Assembly (NCBI GenBank): GCA_032358255.1
Contig: JAULBX010026941.1
Location: 1-64,000 of the forward strand
Direction of reading: 5' to 3'
From: Heterotrichella gracilis
Lineage: Eukaryota > Sar > Xanthophyceae > Tribonematales > Xanthonemataceae
Length of the DNA: 64,000 bases
Position 1 is the stretch's first letter; each line of letters opens with the position of its first letter. Under the pieces are notes generated by a model. It saw nothing but the letters and a program-made list of their open reading frames with translations, was not told where the DNA came from and did not search any database. The position numbers and the translations under genes were made by a program. Below, piece by piece: positions 50,228 to 62,010 of the stretch.

Positions 50228-50696
50228 GGCGCAAACGCCCGTGTCAGTAAAACAAAGCGGGCACCGGTATGCAGCAATATACGGTTATCAGCTACACTTT
50301 ACTTGCTCTTGCGTTTGTGCTTCTGCCGCAAACAGTTTACAGTCCAAATAAGAAACCTCACCAACATAAATATGGCAGCCTTATCCACCTCAGAAAGGTG
50401 GGCAGTGTGGGCACAAACTGCTGCAGATGAAATGTATGAAAGGCAGGCGCCTAGGGAACAGAGACACCAGTTCACAGGCTACCAAGGAAGTGTGATAGAT
50501 ATCCCCACGGTATCGATAGGTTTTGCTCTGCGATTCTTGCTGGCGGCAGCCAAAGTGGGCTCCATGCGTGCATAAGACCTGGGTGCTGGCAATACTGCGA
50601 CTGTATACCCCTATCGGGATAGCTGAAGTACGCTAAGCTATTTTTAAACTTCAGAGACCCAGTTTCGGCAGCGTTGGCTAGGGATCGGCGGTCACA
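50228..50696. promoter_or_regulatory. bidirectional intergenic region SufB / mL43
   Basis: The 469 bp between the divergent start codons of a plastid Fe-S factor and a mitochondrial ribosomal protein contain both promoters. No specific element was recognised. Confidence 0.5.
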
Positions 50697-51459
50697 ATGT
50701 CTGTGCGGGGAAAGTGGCAGCTGCAGAAGCTCTATGTGCGGTACTGTGAGTTTTCAGGCAGCTCAAGGGGCGTCAGGTGCGTGATCAACTACCATACCAT
50801 CCCACTGTCTCTTTCTGGCACCGGAGTTGAGTTTGGGAGAGGTTTTAAATATGCATGCATATGCGGGCAAGCGACAGTGGGTGGCTGCTTTACCAATCCC
50901 CATGGTTGCAGGGACTTTTTGGAAACGTATTGGCCGAGGTTCACAGCAGAAAACCCACAGCTTGCTGTTGAGAAGGTGGTGGGGCCTGGAAGGCACCCGA
51001 ACTTCAAAGCAGAGTACCGTAAGTGCAATGCGCACAATGCCTATTGCTGCCAGTGCCATTGCTAGCTACCCATACAGCACAAACCAACCAGTGTCTGCGT
51101 GTGCGTCTTTGCAGTGAACGGCAACTCACGAGTAGTGGACCTGCGCAACTTTGACAGGAATGACGTGCTGCGACAGGCGGTGTACCTGCGGAGTTCTGTA
51201 GGTATGTTGCGCACTTCACCCACCAAACCTTGCAAAAAATTGCTTTCTGTAGAGTTAGTTGTTTGGACACGAGCAAGCACATGCACCCTTGTTATGCCTA
51301 CCAAGCAACTGCTGTGTGATGGCAGGGAGGAAAACGTCCAAAGTCGTGAAGAAGAGGCACGAATCGAACAACCCCAGCATACAGGGGCCGTGGCACACGC
51401 GGCTGGACCTGGGCCAACAAACCAACTTTGTTAACCGTGGGCGCTTCACCAAACAATAG
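50697..51459 (+). CDS. MRPL43: mitochondrial large-subunit ribosomal protein mL43 (L51/S25/CI-B8 fold)
   Basis: Exons: 50697-50776, 50912-51018, 51115-51201, 51326-51459; 135 residues, phases agree. The protein opens with SVRGKWQLQKLYVRYCEFSG and SSRGVRDFLE, the conserved start of the thioredoxin-like L51/S25/CI-B8 domain shared by mL43 and complex I subunit B8. The plant-type mL43 pattern continues with NPQLAVEKVVGPGRHPNFKA, RVVDLRNFD and a C-terminal GRKTSKVVKKRHESNNPSIQG motif. The last ~20 residues are a short basic extension. It is a structural protein of the mitochondrial ribosome; as in many homologues there is no separate cleavable presequence. Complex I subunit B8 is less likely because the GRK...PS.QG C-terminus is mL43-like. 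Confidence 0.9.
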
Positions 51460-52398
51460 CGACAGCCAGCGGTGTGGGACGGAATGCAGGCAGCAGCAAA
51501 TAGTCGGCCAGGGGACAAATGAGCAGCCAGGAGGCAGCTCAAATGGTTTGCAGGCTGCGACGTCTATTTTTCTTTTCTCTTCAGCACAGCAATAAGGACA
51601 GGTAATACACACAGCTAGTAGAACCTGGCTTCCCTGCCTCAGCAGGAGCTGATTGGGTGGAAGGGTGATCAGCCTTGGGTGGATGGTTTGAGGCTGGCGT
51701 ATGCAATGCCAGCATAGAAAGTAGGCACAATCTCGCCGTACCCTTATCATCAAGGTTTACAGACTTTCACCGAAGGAGGCACACAGTTTGATGATAAGCT
51801 GAGCATTTTGGGGTGTTTCTGATCCTGGAACCTTCCACCACTTGGGAGCAGGATGTAGCAATAGAACCAAGTCAAAGAAGTGTGCTGCCCACGTGCAGTT
51901 GGTGTAAATGTCATGCTGCTTGTAAGGTTACAGTGATGTAGCTAATAATTACTGTTACAAACTTGGTGGTACCGTAAAAGGGTGCCCTGCTCCCACAGCA
52001 CAAGTGTTGCGCTCCTAATGCGCTCCACATGGCGCCCCACAACAGCACCGACAGTGACTGGTTGAACATACGAAACACCACGCAGATATTTGGGGATGCA
52101 CACACACGTACTGTGGGCTGCTGGTGCTGCACTTGCGGGCCCTGGGCATTTGCCATGCCATGGCACTGGCATCTGTCCAATAAACCCTAGGCTAGGTTTG
52201 GGCCCAAGCGATGCGCAACCCATATTGATGTTTGTGACTAGTGTGCGACTGGCGCCAAGCTGAGCTATTTCCTGGTAACTCCCGTTACGCAGAAAGAGCT
52301 TGAATCCTGTACACTCAAGTTGTACGCCCAAACCTTGTACACATCGCCGCAAAAAGGTTGCTTCTAGCCGTCTTTCTGCCCTGACACCCTCCACACCC
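51460..52398. promoter_or_regulatory. intergenic region upstream of MTR4
   Basis: The 939 bp between mL43 and MTR4 (same strand) hold the mL43 3' UTR, with TGTAA near 51903, and the MTR4 promoter. The long minus-strand frame ending at 51942 is largely antisense to MTR4 exon 1 and is not supported. Confidence 0.5.
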
Positions 52399-55300
52399 AT
52401 GACCGACGCCAAGAAGCGGCGGCAGGAGGCCGCTGCCGGTGGCGAGCACACTAGCAAGGCAGCGCGGCTGGAGGAAGAGGCCGAGCTCCCACCGCAGTCT
52501 GGGTCCAACTTCATAGAACTGGATGGCAAGCGCTGCACGCACGAGGTGGCGTGGCCAGAAGGCGACGGTGGCTCGTATATGCCACCTTCAACAAAGCCTG
52601 GCCCGCCGGCCAAGGAGTACGCGTTCAAGCTGGACCCCTTCCAGCAAACCGCCATCAACTGCCTGGAGGCTGGTGCGCGCTATGCATGCATGTGCGCCGA
52701 TTACGGCTGCTCACATATGCATGCATGCATCGACGCTGGCTATGCATGCACCCAACAGGTGCCACCGCAGCCGCGAACCACAACTTTAAACTACCTGTTA
52801 GTTTGCAATCACAAGTATACAGTATGTTATCGCCCAGCTAGGCTGTCGATGCTGTTGACATCGTAAACATGTCAGTCGACCCCCCACCCGGGTGTGCACT
52901 TCAAGCTGCTCTTCTGGAAAAGTAGGTGCCAACTGCACTCAAGGGGTACCTTGCCACTCTTATATGGCCTACAGTCATTACTAGGCTTGCAAGTGTGACA
53001 CAGCCACCCACACTGCTTCAGGTCACTCTGTACTGGTAGCGGCACACACCTCAGCTGGAAAGACAGTGGTTGCAGAATATGCCTTTGCGATGGCACTCAG
53101 GTATGCAAGAAACTATCACACCTCTGCTGCTTTTTGCTGTCGCACGTACGGCAACCAAAACTGGTTGGGGGCAGCATGGTGTGTTGGAAGTGCGGACGCT
53201 CACTACGGCTGGGGGATGATGGTGCATAAAGTGTGACGCCACTGCTTGGAGTCCAGTGCAGTATTTCTTTGCCGTCATGTGCTAATTTTGATGGTGGATT
53301 CATCACTGGAGTGGCCTACTGCAGCCGTTCAAGGCCTGTTCCTCCTGCCAACCTGCTCAGAACCTTTAAACCCTAAACTCTAAACCCGAGGATCAGAGCG
53401 TCCCGCCCTAAGCCTGTGGTGTTTGCATGCAGGGACAAGCAGCGAGTGATATACACCTCGCCGCTCAAAGCACTGAGTAACCAGGTGCGATCACACACAT
53501 CCGGCATAATACTGCATGTGTGCACCGTTCCCCTGCTGTACATGCCCATGCATACAGTACCTCCTCCACATGTGCACCACCGACTGGACATGCTGCTGTG
53601 CACAGAAATACCGCGAGTTCTATGATGAGTTCCAAGACGTGGGCCTGATGACTGGCGACGTGACCATCAACCCCGATGCCTCGTGCCTGGTGATGACCAC
53701 GGAGATCCTGAGGTCCATGCTGTACCGCAACGCAGAGGTCAGTTGCCCGTGCACCGACAGCTTGCATGCACGGCTGGTGCCCATGACTTGCTTCACACCA
53801 TCACCATCCACGCATGTGCCAGTCTGGATGTGATATGATGCAACTTGGATCAAGCATGCTCCCTCCGTCACACACACACACATGACATGACAGCACATGC
53901 TGCGCGGGTGGTCTGCTAGACGCAGCTGATTGTGTACATGACATCACTTGCTGAGAAACGCACGCATGCACACACATGTATGTACAAACCTACATACTGT
54001 TACAAGTGGTGCGTGATCCCAGCTGATAGTGTACCGATAAGGTCCCTTCCCAAGAAACCCATACACACATTTGGTCTTACAAATGTGCATACTGCGCAGG
54101 TGGTGCGCGAGGCACAGCTGATCGTGTATGACGAGATCCACTACCTGAGGGATGCGGAGCGAGGGGTGGTGTGGGAGGAGAGCATCATCCTGGCGCCAAA
54201 GAACGCGCGGTTCGCCTTCCTGTCGGCCACCATCCCCAACGCGCGCCAGTTTGCAGAGTGGGTGGCCGAGGTGCACAGGTGTGCGTGGGGGTGTAAACCC
54301 TAAACCCCTGAGCCTTACACCCTACTCTCTAAACAGTTTGCAGAGTGGGTGGCCAAGGTGCACAGGTGAGCATGGGGGTGTACTTGTAGGGTGGAAAAGT
54401 GGGGTGTGGGGCTGTAAATGTGGGGAGTAGGGAATATATGTGGCTGTGGCGACAGCAGGGTGTGCACTGCACAGGCCAAAGGGAACGAGATAGTAAAATA
54501 GGACTACATAAGACTACGTATATTGTTACTACCCTTGCATGGGCGTGGTAGGATTCCTGCGTCAAGTGGATGTTGATGTGCTGATCACCTCTATGAGCAT
54601 TGGCATTGCCATTGGCATTATAATGGATATGGTGCTGCATGCATTGCATAGCGTGTGCATGATGTGCATGAGGAGATAGGTGTGGGTGTGTGCCTGGGCG
54701 GGGATGATTCATTCGCAACAACTGCTGATCCACCGTGATTATAGCAAACTTGATTGGGTAATACTGAGCCTATCACTCGTCCACATGCATCATATACATC
54801 GCACATGACACGCCGCATAGGCCGCATGGCATTGCAGCGCTCGCTGCATCAGGGTTGTGATTTACTTGGGTTTGGGGTTTAAGTTTGGGAACTGTCCAGA
54901 CACAATCTGCATCCATTGCATAGCAGTGTTTTGCATTGCATGTGCACTGCATGCCACGTGGGGGTCACGGCATGGTGGGCACGAAATGGATATGGTGTGG
55001 TGTGTATAAACGGTTAATCATGGTCATTGGCATGTTGCACTAAATAGTCAAGTGGGTGTGGCACTACTGTGTACCACATGGGCATGTGCCTGGGCGAGGA
55101 TAAATCATTCGCAACAACTGCTGATCCACCGTGATTATAGCAAACTTGATTGGGTAATACTGAGCCCAACACCCTCCGTTGAGAGCCAGAGGCTCCAGAC
55201 TGTGTTTCATTAACACGCTGCTATGGGCATCATGAAGTTTACGGTTTAGGTTTGTGTAAGTGGGTTTAAAGTTTGGGTCGGTTGATGGTTTTAGGGTTAA

Positions 55301-58300
55301 TTTGGCCATGGTTGTGAGGGTTTCCGCTTGACATGAGCCTCTGGCTCTACCCTTCTATAGTTGGCCACATTGGCTGCATCATTCCCATCCACGAGCATCA
55401 CGCGGCTGCTAACTCAGAAAACTGAGTGGGCCCCTTGTGTACCACATTTGTGTGCGCCTGGGCAAGGATGATTCATTCGCAACAACTGCTGATACACCGT
55501 GATTATAGCAAACTTGATTGGGTAATACTGAGCCCTGCCGCATATGCATCCACATGGACAATAACTGTGAACTGTTCAAAATGTTGGGGTGATAGCCACG
55601 AGTGGGGTGCAGATTGCCCTTCCATGTGTCGTACTGCGCTGATTACTGTTCCTGGGTGCCGATTACTGTGCTGATTGTTGTGCAAAGGCGGCAGGTCACC
55701 CTGCCACGCTGGCCCTGATTACTGTGCTGATTACTGCGCATATATGCCGATTACTACTGATCATTGCAAATTGGCTGCCGATGACTGTGCTGATTGGGCC
55801 TATTTGAATGCAGGTCACCCTGCCACGTGGTGTACACCGAGTACCGTGCATAAAATACCGATTACTATGCTGATTACTGTGCATGGATGCCAATTACCTG
55901 TGCTGATCGCGTATGTTTAAATGCAGGTCACCCTGCCACGTTGTGTACACCGAGTACCGCCCCACCCCCCTGCAGCACTTCATCTTCCCTGCGGGGGGGG
56001 AGGGCCTGCACATGGTGGTGGACGAGCGGGGGGTGTTCCGGGACGACAACTTCCAGAAGGCTGTGGCTGTGGTGACCAACACTTCAGCGGATGGGGGCAA
56101 GGATAAGGCCAAGGGCAAGGGGAGGAACGGGGAGAAGTCCACGGGGCAGGGGCAGGACTCGGACATCTGCAAGCTCGTGAGGATGATCTGTGAGCGCAAC
56201 TATGACCCGGTAGGTGATTTATACATTGGTGGGTGTGTTGCCTAACGCATGCAGCTTTGGTAACACATAGGACAGGAAGAACAAAATGAAAGATCAAACA
56301 ACCTATGAAAACATCGTTGAAAAGGATGCAAACAGATCTCTTCACATCTGCCAAAAAAAGCTCTGGATTTGGATTTCATGCAACGTGTTCCTTGATGGAT
56401 TGCATTGGACCAGGGCTCAGCCATTGTACATGGGCAACGTGCACTGATCCAGCACCCAAATCGGATGCAGCAATCTCAGGGTATATTTAAGCTTGCCAGT
56501 GGCAGGCAGGATGATGACACCCCTTGAACATAATTCCTCTCTGGCGCAGGTGATTGTGTTCAGCTTCAGCAAGCGCGAGTGCGAGAACCTGCTTGAGCAG
56601 ATGAACGCGCTGGACCTCACCAACGACGACGAGAAGAAGCTGGTGCAGGAGATATTTGAGAACGCAACAGACATGCTGTCGCCCAAGGACAGGCAACTGC
56701 CGCAGGTGGGGGTTGTGTGGTAGGGTGGGGGTTGTGTGTGTGTGTGGTGGGGGTGGAGGGGGGGGAGGGTTGGGCATGCTATCCATTTATAGGTAGGTGT
56801 CGCAGGTGTGAGGTGTGGGGCTGGGGGGGGGAGGGTGTTTGCCAAAGCCACCAACATGCTGTTGCCCAACGGGTAGGCAGGTGTCGCAGGTGGGGGTGGA
56901 AGGGTGGAGGGGGCGTTCTGGATGTGAATATGGCATGGGATTTGACTTGGGATGAGCCGGTTTCTGTATCCATCCAATCAACGCAGGCTGCCCCATGTGC
57001 TGCTGCGCGGCCCCTCTGCATGGTGTCATATCTCCCTTCAGAATACCCCTGTTGCTGCGGTTTGTCACACTCCAACTGCATGGTATCTCCTCTCAGCCCT
57101 CTTGCCTTTCCATCCCCAGATCCAGAAGGTCCTGCCCTACCTGCGGCGGGGTGTGGGTGTGCATCACGCCGGCCTGCTGCCAATCCTCAAGGAGATGATT
57201 GAGATCATGTTCCAGGAGGGCTTCATCAAGGTATGGGCGTGGGAAACCCTACACCCTGTGCTCTATGTTCTCATGAAGTTGATGGATTTATATTCCAAGG
57301 ATTTTCTAAATTTGTTGGTCTGGGACTGTTTGTCAGCTGGGCTTTGTGGCATGCCATCCAGCAGTATGTGGAATTTGTGTGCCGCATAGCATAGACTGGG
57401 TATTAGAGTTTAAATATTACATATTATATATTATGTGGTATTAAAATTACCACTATTCTAATTGTAGTCACCACTGACTGATGGTGGCCTACCCAACTCT
57501 AATTAGCAATCCCACCCCTTCCATTCTGCAGGTGCTGTTTGCCACTGAGACCTTCTCCACAGGGCTCAACATGCCGGCCAAGACTGTGGTGTTTACAAAT
57601 GTGCGCAAGTTCGATGGCGGGGGCTTCCGATGGGTTTCTTCAGGGGAGTACATACAGATGAGCGGGAGGGCAGGGCGGAGAGGGCTGGATGACAAAGGTG
57701 TGTGCAAACCCCAAACCCTAAATGCTGCACCTTTTACCCTAAACCTTGAGGGTGGGTTCTGGTGGGTGTCCACGGAGGAGTACATAAACTGATGAGCGGA
57801 AGGCCAGGGCGGAGAGGGCTGGATGACAAAGGTGGGGTTGCAGTTTTCTTGGAACGCAAAGCGCGAGTTGCTCTTGTATGGCAATCCCAAATTGGACCCA
57901 GCACCACTCCGATTGGGTGCTGTCTGTTGTGTAACTTCGCAATGCCTCTGCTCCCTCAGCATAACTATGTAGAACTAACTGCGTGCGATTGCTTAGTTAA
58001 AGGAACTTTGACGAGTTTCAGGCGGTCCAGCCAGCACGAGGGTGCCAGTTCCCTATTATTTTCCCGTCCCAAACTTTAATGCGCTTCCCATCCTCCATCC
58101 CAGGTATCGTCATCCTGATGCTGGATACCCGCCTTGAGCCGGCCATCGCCAAGTCAATGATCCGCGGCGCACCCGACACCCTCTACTCCGCCTTCCACCT
58201 GGGATACAACATGCTGCTCAACGTGATGCGCATGGAGGGCGGGGATCCCGAGAGGCTGCTGCGCCTGTCCTACAGGCAGTTCCAGGCGCAGCAGGCCCTT

Positions 58301-61300
58301 CCAGAGATGCAGCGGCGGCTGGCGGTGGCGGAGGTGGGTGGTGGGTAGTGGGTGGTGAGGGGGCTTGTGGGTGAATAGATTGCAAATTTGTTGCTGATGA
58401 AATTTTTTGGGTGGCCGGAGAGGTGCTCAGCTTGGTTAGAATTGGCTCTGAAAGGTGCCAGCCCTTCAAGCGAGGCGGGTTTCTTGTTTCATTTATAATC
58501 TACAATTGATGGATTTCGCCCTGGGTGTGTGCAGGGTGAAAGGGATAGTATCATAATCGAGGAGGAGGAAAAGGTGGAAGAGTATCGGCACCTACTCAAG
58601 TCCCTGATCAAGCACCGAGGGGAGATGCGCAGCATTGCAAATGCACCCAAATACGCCCTCCCCTTCCTCCAGCCGGGGCGCATGTGTAGGGTTTTATGCG
58701 ACGAGGAAGAAACCCCTAGCGAGCCCTCAACCTCTGGGCGGGAAGGGGCAGACGGTACGGTCAACTGCATCAATGTTATATTATTGTTGAGGTCTTGGCC
58801 CTGCGGCGGGCTCTAGGCTGTCATTCTGTTTAACACATTATAAAATAAATTCTCAGCTATTGCGTGTGAATGGAAGGTGGCAATAGGCTGGGGTTTTGTT
58901 AGGGTTACCAGTGAGATCTGGGACAAAAAGGCCTCTGTAGGATCCTTGCGCAAAATTGCATCTCCATTGTATGGCAAGGGAGATAATGGCTGCGGTCCAT
59001 ATGCAGGGGAGGGACTGCCGGCCAATCTCACCGAGCGCAGTGTGTGGGGGGTGGTTGTGAATTTTGAGCGGCTGGGGAGCGCCAAAGCCGATGGGGCGGA
59101 GGGGGAGGGAGAAAAGAAATCGAAACGGACGCGGTACATCGTGGATTTGTTGATGAATTGCCATCCGGACAGCGTATCGTCCAATGGCCCCAAAGGGTGA
59201 GTGTGGATTTAGGGTTTAGGGTATGGCGAGGTAGAGGGCACGAGGGAAGGGGTTGGAGAAGGGTCTGCAGCAAGTATGTGTCCCCTAATCTCTAAACCCT
59301 GAACCCTTAATCCTTTGTGATTCAGAATCTGGACTGATGGATCATGGTGACATGGGTATGCAAGTTAAGGACTGACACCTGCATGCCTTTTCGCCTGCAG
59401 GCTGTAGTACAGGCGTTCATGTGGTACCCTTCCCTGCACATCACCTGGCAACAATACTGAGCACCCATCCATTCTACAATCCACCACCCCTCCTTTCTCT
59501 GGATCCCAGGGCGCCGGTGTTCATCCCCCCCAGCCAGCCGGGGACCCCTGTGGTGACGCCTGTGCAGTTGGAAAACGTGGATCGCCTGAGCTCTGTGCGG
59601 GTGACTCTACCCAAGGACCTGCGCCAGGTGGAGGCTCGAGAGCAGATGATCAAGGTGGGTGGTGCATGGATGTAGGATTGCCTGAGCTCTGTGCAAATTT
59701 TCAAGAGCTTTGCCAGCAGCTGGTTACAGTGGGGGGTGGTACCCGACATATCATCAAGCCGCGAGTCTTAGATCAAAAGTCTGTCCAGCCAAAACCCCGA
59801 CTTAGGGTTCCACTCTGGCAGGTCATTGCTGAGGTTGAGGCCCCGGTTCCCTGCACAGCTGAAACCCTTACCTAGGGTTGCATTCCTCCAAAACCCTGAT
59901 CTAGGGTTCCGTCTCCACAGGTGGTTGCGGAGGTTGCGCGGCGGTTCCCCGATGGGCTGCCGCTGCTGGATCCGGAAGAGGACATGCGAGTGGATGACGG
60001 GGCCTACCGGAAATCCCAGCGGAAACTGGAATCCCTGGAGAACATGGTTGGGGATCACGCACTGGCTGGGTCGCCCACGCTGCACCGGCGGCTGCATGAG
60101 TTGGAGCGCAAGCGGGTGGGTGTGGTGGTGGTGGGGGAGGAAGGGTTGGTGGGTGGAGAGTGGCGTCGTTTGGGTGGGGTATGGTGATGGTGCGGCGGTA
60201 GTGGTGGTGTATAAACACCAGGCTCTGAAGTGCTGTGCATGTGGTGTTGCACGGTTTTGGCAGGGTTTGGGTTTAGGGTTTCATGGCATGCAAACCCTAC
60301 GCAGCAGTGCTTCAGTTCTGAAGCTGTGGTGCCATGTGCGCAGGTGGCTGGCGAGAAGGTCAAGGTATTGAAACGGGAGCTGAAGGCAGCACAGGGCCTC
60401 ATCATGCGGGACGAGCTGAAGAGCCGCCAGAGGGTATTGCGGCGGTTGGGGTATTTGGATTCAGAGGGGGTTGTCACGCTCAAGGGGAGGGTAGCATGCG
60501 AGATCCAAACTGGGGATGAGCTTGTCATCACTGAGATGATTTTCAATGGGGTGTTCAAGGTGAGGCGGCCATGATCAGGGTCTAGGGTTTAGGGTTTTGG
60601 TTTACAAAAAGGCCCTTGGGTTGCGTGAGCCTTGTGTGTGTAGGGGACATCGGAATTGTCATCACTGAGATGGTATTCAATTGTGACGGGGGGGGCTAAT
60701 CAGAGAACAGGGGTTGGGCAAGTGCAAAACACGGTCCTGTGATGTACATCCTGGTGTGCAGCTGAAATCGGTACAAAAAAGAGCACACTCTGGCAGTGCA
60801 GCTGCCGAGTTGTGTTTTTACCACCCTTTCATGAAATCTGGATTGGTTGCGCAAATCCCTCCTTGTGGTGAGATCTGACACCCCCAACCCCCCCCCTCGT
60901 GCAGGAGCTGACCATTGAGCAGACTGTGTGCCTCATGTCATGCTTTGTGTGGGAGGAGAAGTCAGAGGGCTACCGGGTACGTGAGGCTCTAAGGTTCTAG
61001 GGTGTAGGTCCAGGCTCTAGGGTGTAGGACAAAGTGGCATGCTGCTTGTATGGGGACAGGCAGCAGCATCCATACCAGGCCACATATCCTCTCATCTCCC
61101 TCATGCATCTCCTGGTGTTTGTTCGATTGCGGTGTTTTTTCTCCTCATCCCCCTTGGCCAACACTGATCTGCAATTCCGCCTGCACTGCACTGAGCGATA
61201 TCGCCCGGGGCATGCCATTATTCTGTCACATGTAGTCTGTGTCTTCGTTTCACTATTGTCCCATCATTCCATCCATCAAAACATTCATTAATTGTTCATT

Positions 61301-62010
61301 CCATGTGCTTCAGGTGCGCACCGACCTTGAGCCCGCCTACAATGCTTTGCGGGAAACCGCCCGGCGCGTGGCCAAGGTGAGAGAGGAGTGCAAGCTTGAC
61401 GGAGACTCCGAGGAGTACATCGCCTCCTTCCGGCCCACCGTCATGGATAGCGTGGCCTCGTGGGTGCGGGGGGAGACGTTTGGGCAGGCGCTGGCGCACG
61501 GAGGGGACAAGATGTTTGAGGTGGGTTGTGGGGGGGTGGAGGTGGGGAGGTGGTGGGTGGGTTGATGTTGGGGTGTGGGCGGGTGGGAGGAGACCTGCGG
61601 GCTGCCGCTGGCGCATATGGGTGGCCCTTATATTTGTATCATTAATATGGGTAAAACTTTAGAACCCCTGGGCAAATCTGTCCTTCTATTGTCTTGCAAC
61701 CCTTGCAAATGGCAACCCAAACGCGCCGCCTCCCCCGAATCATGTTTGAACCCCTTTGCACCTCTCACCGCACAGGGCTCTTTGGTTAGTAGGTCCAAAT
61801 TCCCACAGTCCTCCACTTCTGTTAGATACCCTCCCACACCCACTCCCGCAGGGTTCCCTGGTGCGCGCCATCCGGCGCCTTGAGGAGGTGATGCGCCAGG
61901 TGGCGGAGGGGCTGGACACCATCGGTGACGTGGCGCTGGCAGACCAGTTCAGGCAGGGCATACACAAGGTCAAGCGGGACATCATCTTTGCGGCCTCGCT
62001 GTACCTGTGA
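52399..62010 (+). CDS. MTR4: exosome-associated RNA helicase MTR4 (Ski2-like DExH)
   Basis: Eighteen exons: 52399-52672, 53022-53100, 53433-53484, 53606-53737, 54100-54278, 55927-56209, 56550-56705, 57120-57230, 57532-57697, 58104-58333, 58535-58754, 58857-59196, 59408-59654, 59921-60115, 60344-60559, 60905-60976, 61314-61520, 61852-62010. Phases close on 1105 residues. Motifs: AAHTSAGKT (Walker A, Lys105), [11 protein letters not shown] (Ia), DEIHYLRD (II, from Asp190), LSATIP (III), [12 protein letters not shown] (VI). The arch/KOW region ([11 protein letters not shown]) and C-terminal helical bundle ([28 protein letters not shown], end FAASLYL) identify MTR4 rather than Ski2. It unwinds RNA and feeds it to the nuclear exosome (rRNA and ncRNA processing, surveillance). 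The KOW region has an insertion. Intron edges are unusually rich in decayed exon-edge copies. Confidence 0.96.
54690..55534. repeat. three dispersed ~81-bp direct repeats in MTR4 intron 5
   Basis: Near-identical ~81-bp units lie at 54690-54770, 55086-55166 and 55454-55534. Each contains TTCGCAACAACTGCTGAT and TAGCAAACTTGATTGGGTAA and ends in TACTGAGCC. They are spaced about 396 and 368 bp apart. None has terminal inverted repeats or a coding frame. Confidence 0.85.
55630..55960. repeat. ATTACTGTGCTGATT-rich array with repeated exon 6 acceptor copies
   Basis: The 3' end of MTR4 intron 5 contains many copies of GATTACTGTGCTGATT-like words between about 55632 and 55900. Interleaved are two decoy copies of the exon 6 start, GCAGGTCACCCTGCCACG, at about 55690-55707 and 55812-55848, before the true one at 55923. 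Confidence 0.8.

Noticed and set aside
51942-52658. 238-residue minus-strand frame
   Set aside because: About one third is antisense to MTR4 exon 1 and the rest is low-quality sequence without motifs.
54690-55534. Repeats as a possible CRISPR-like array
   Set aside because: Units are ~81 bp, spacing is uneven (~300 bp), there are only three copies and the sequence is an intron of a eukaryotic gene.
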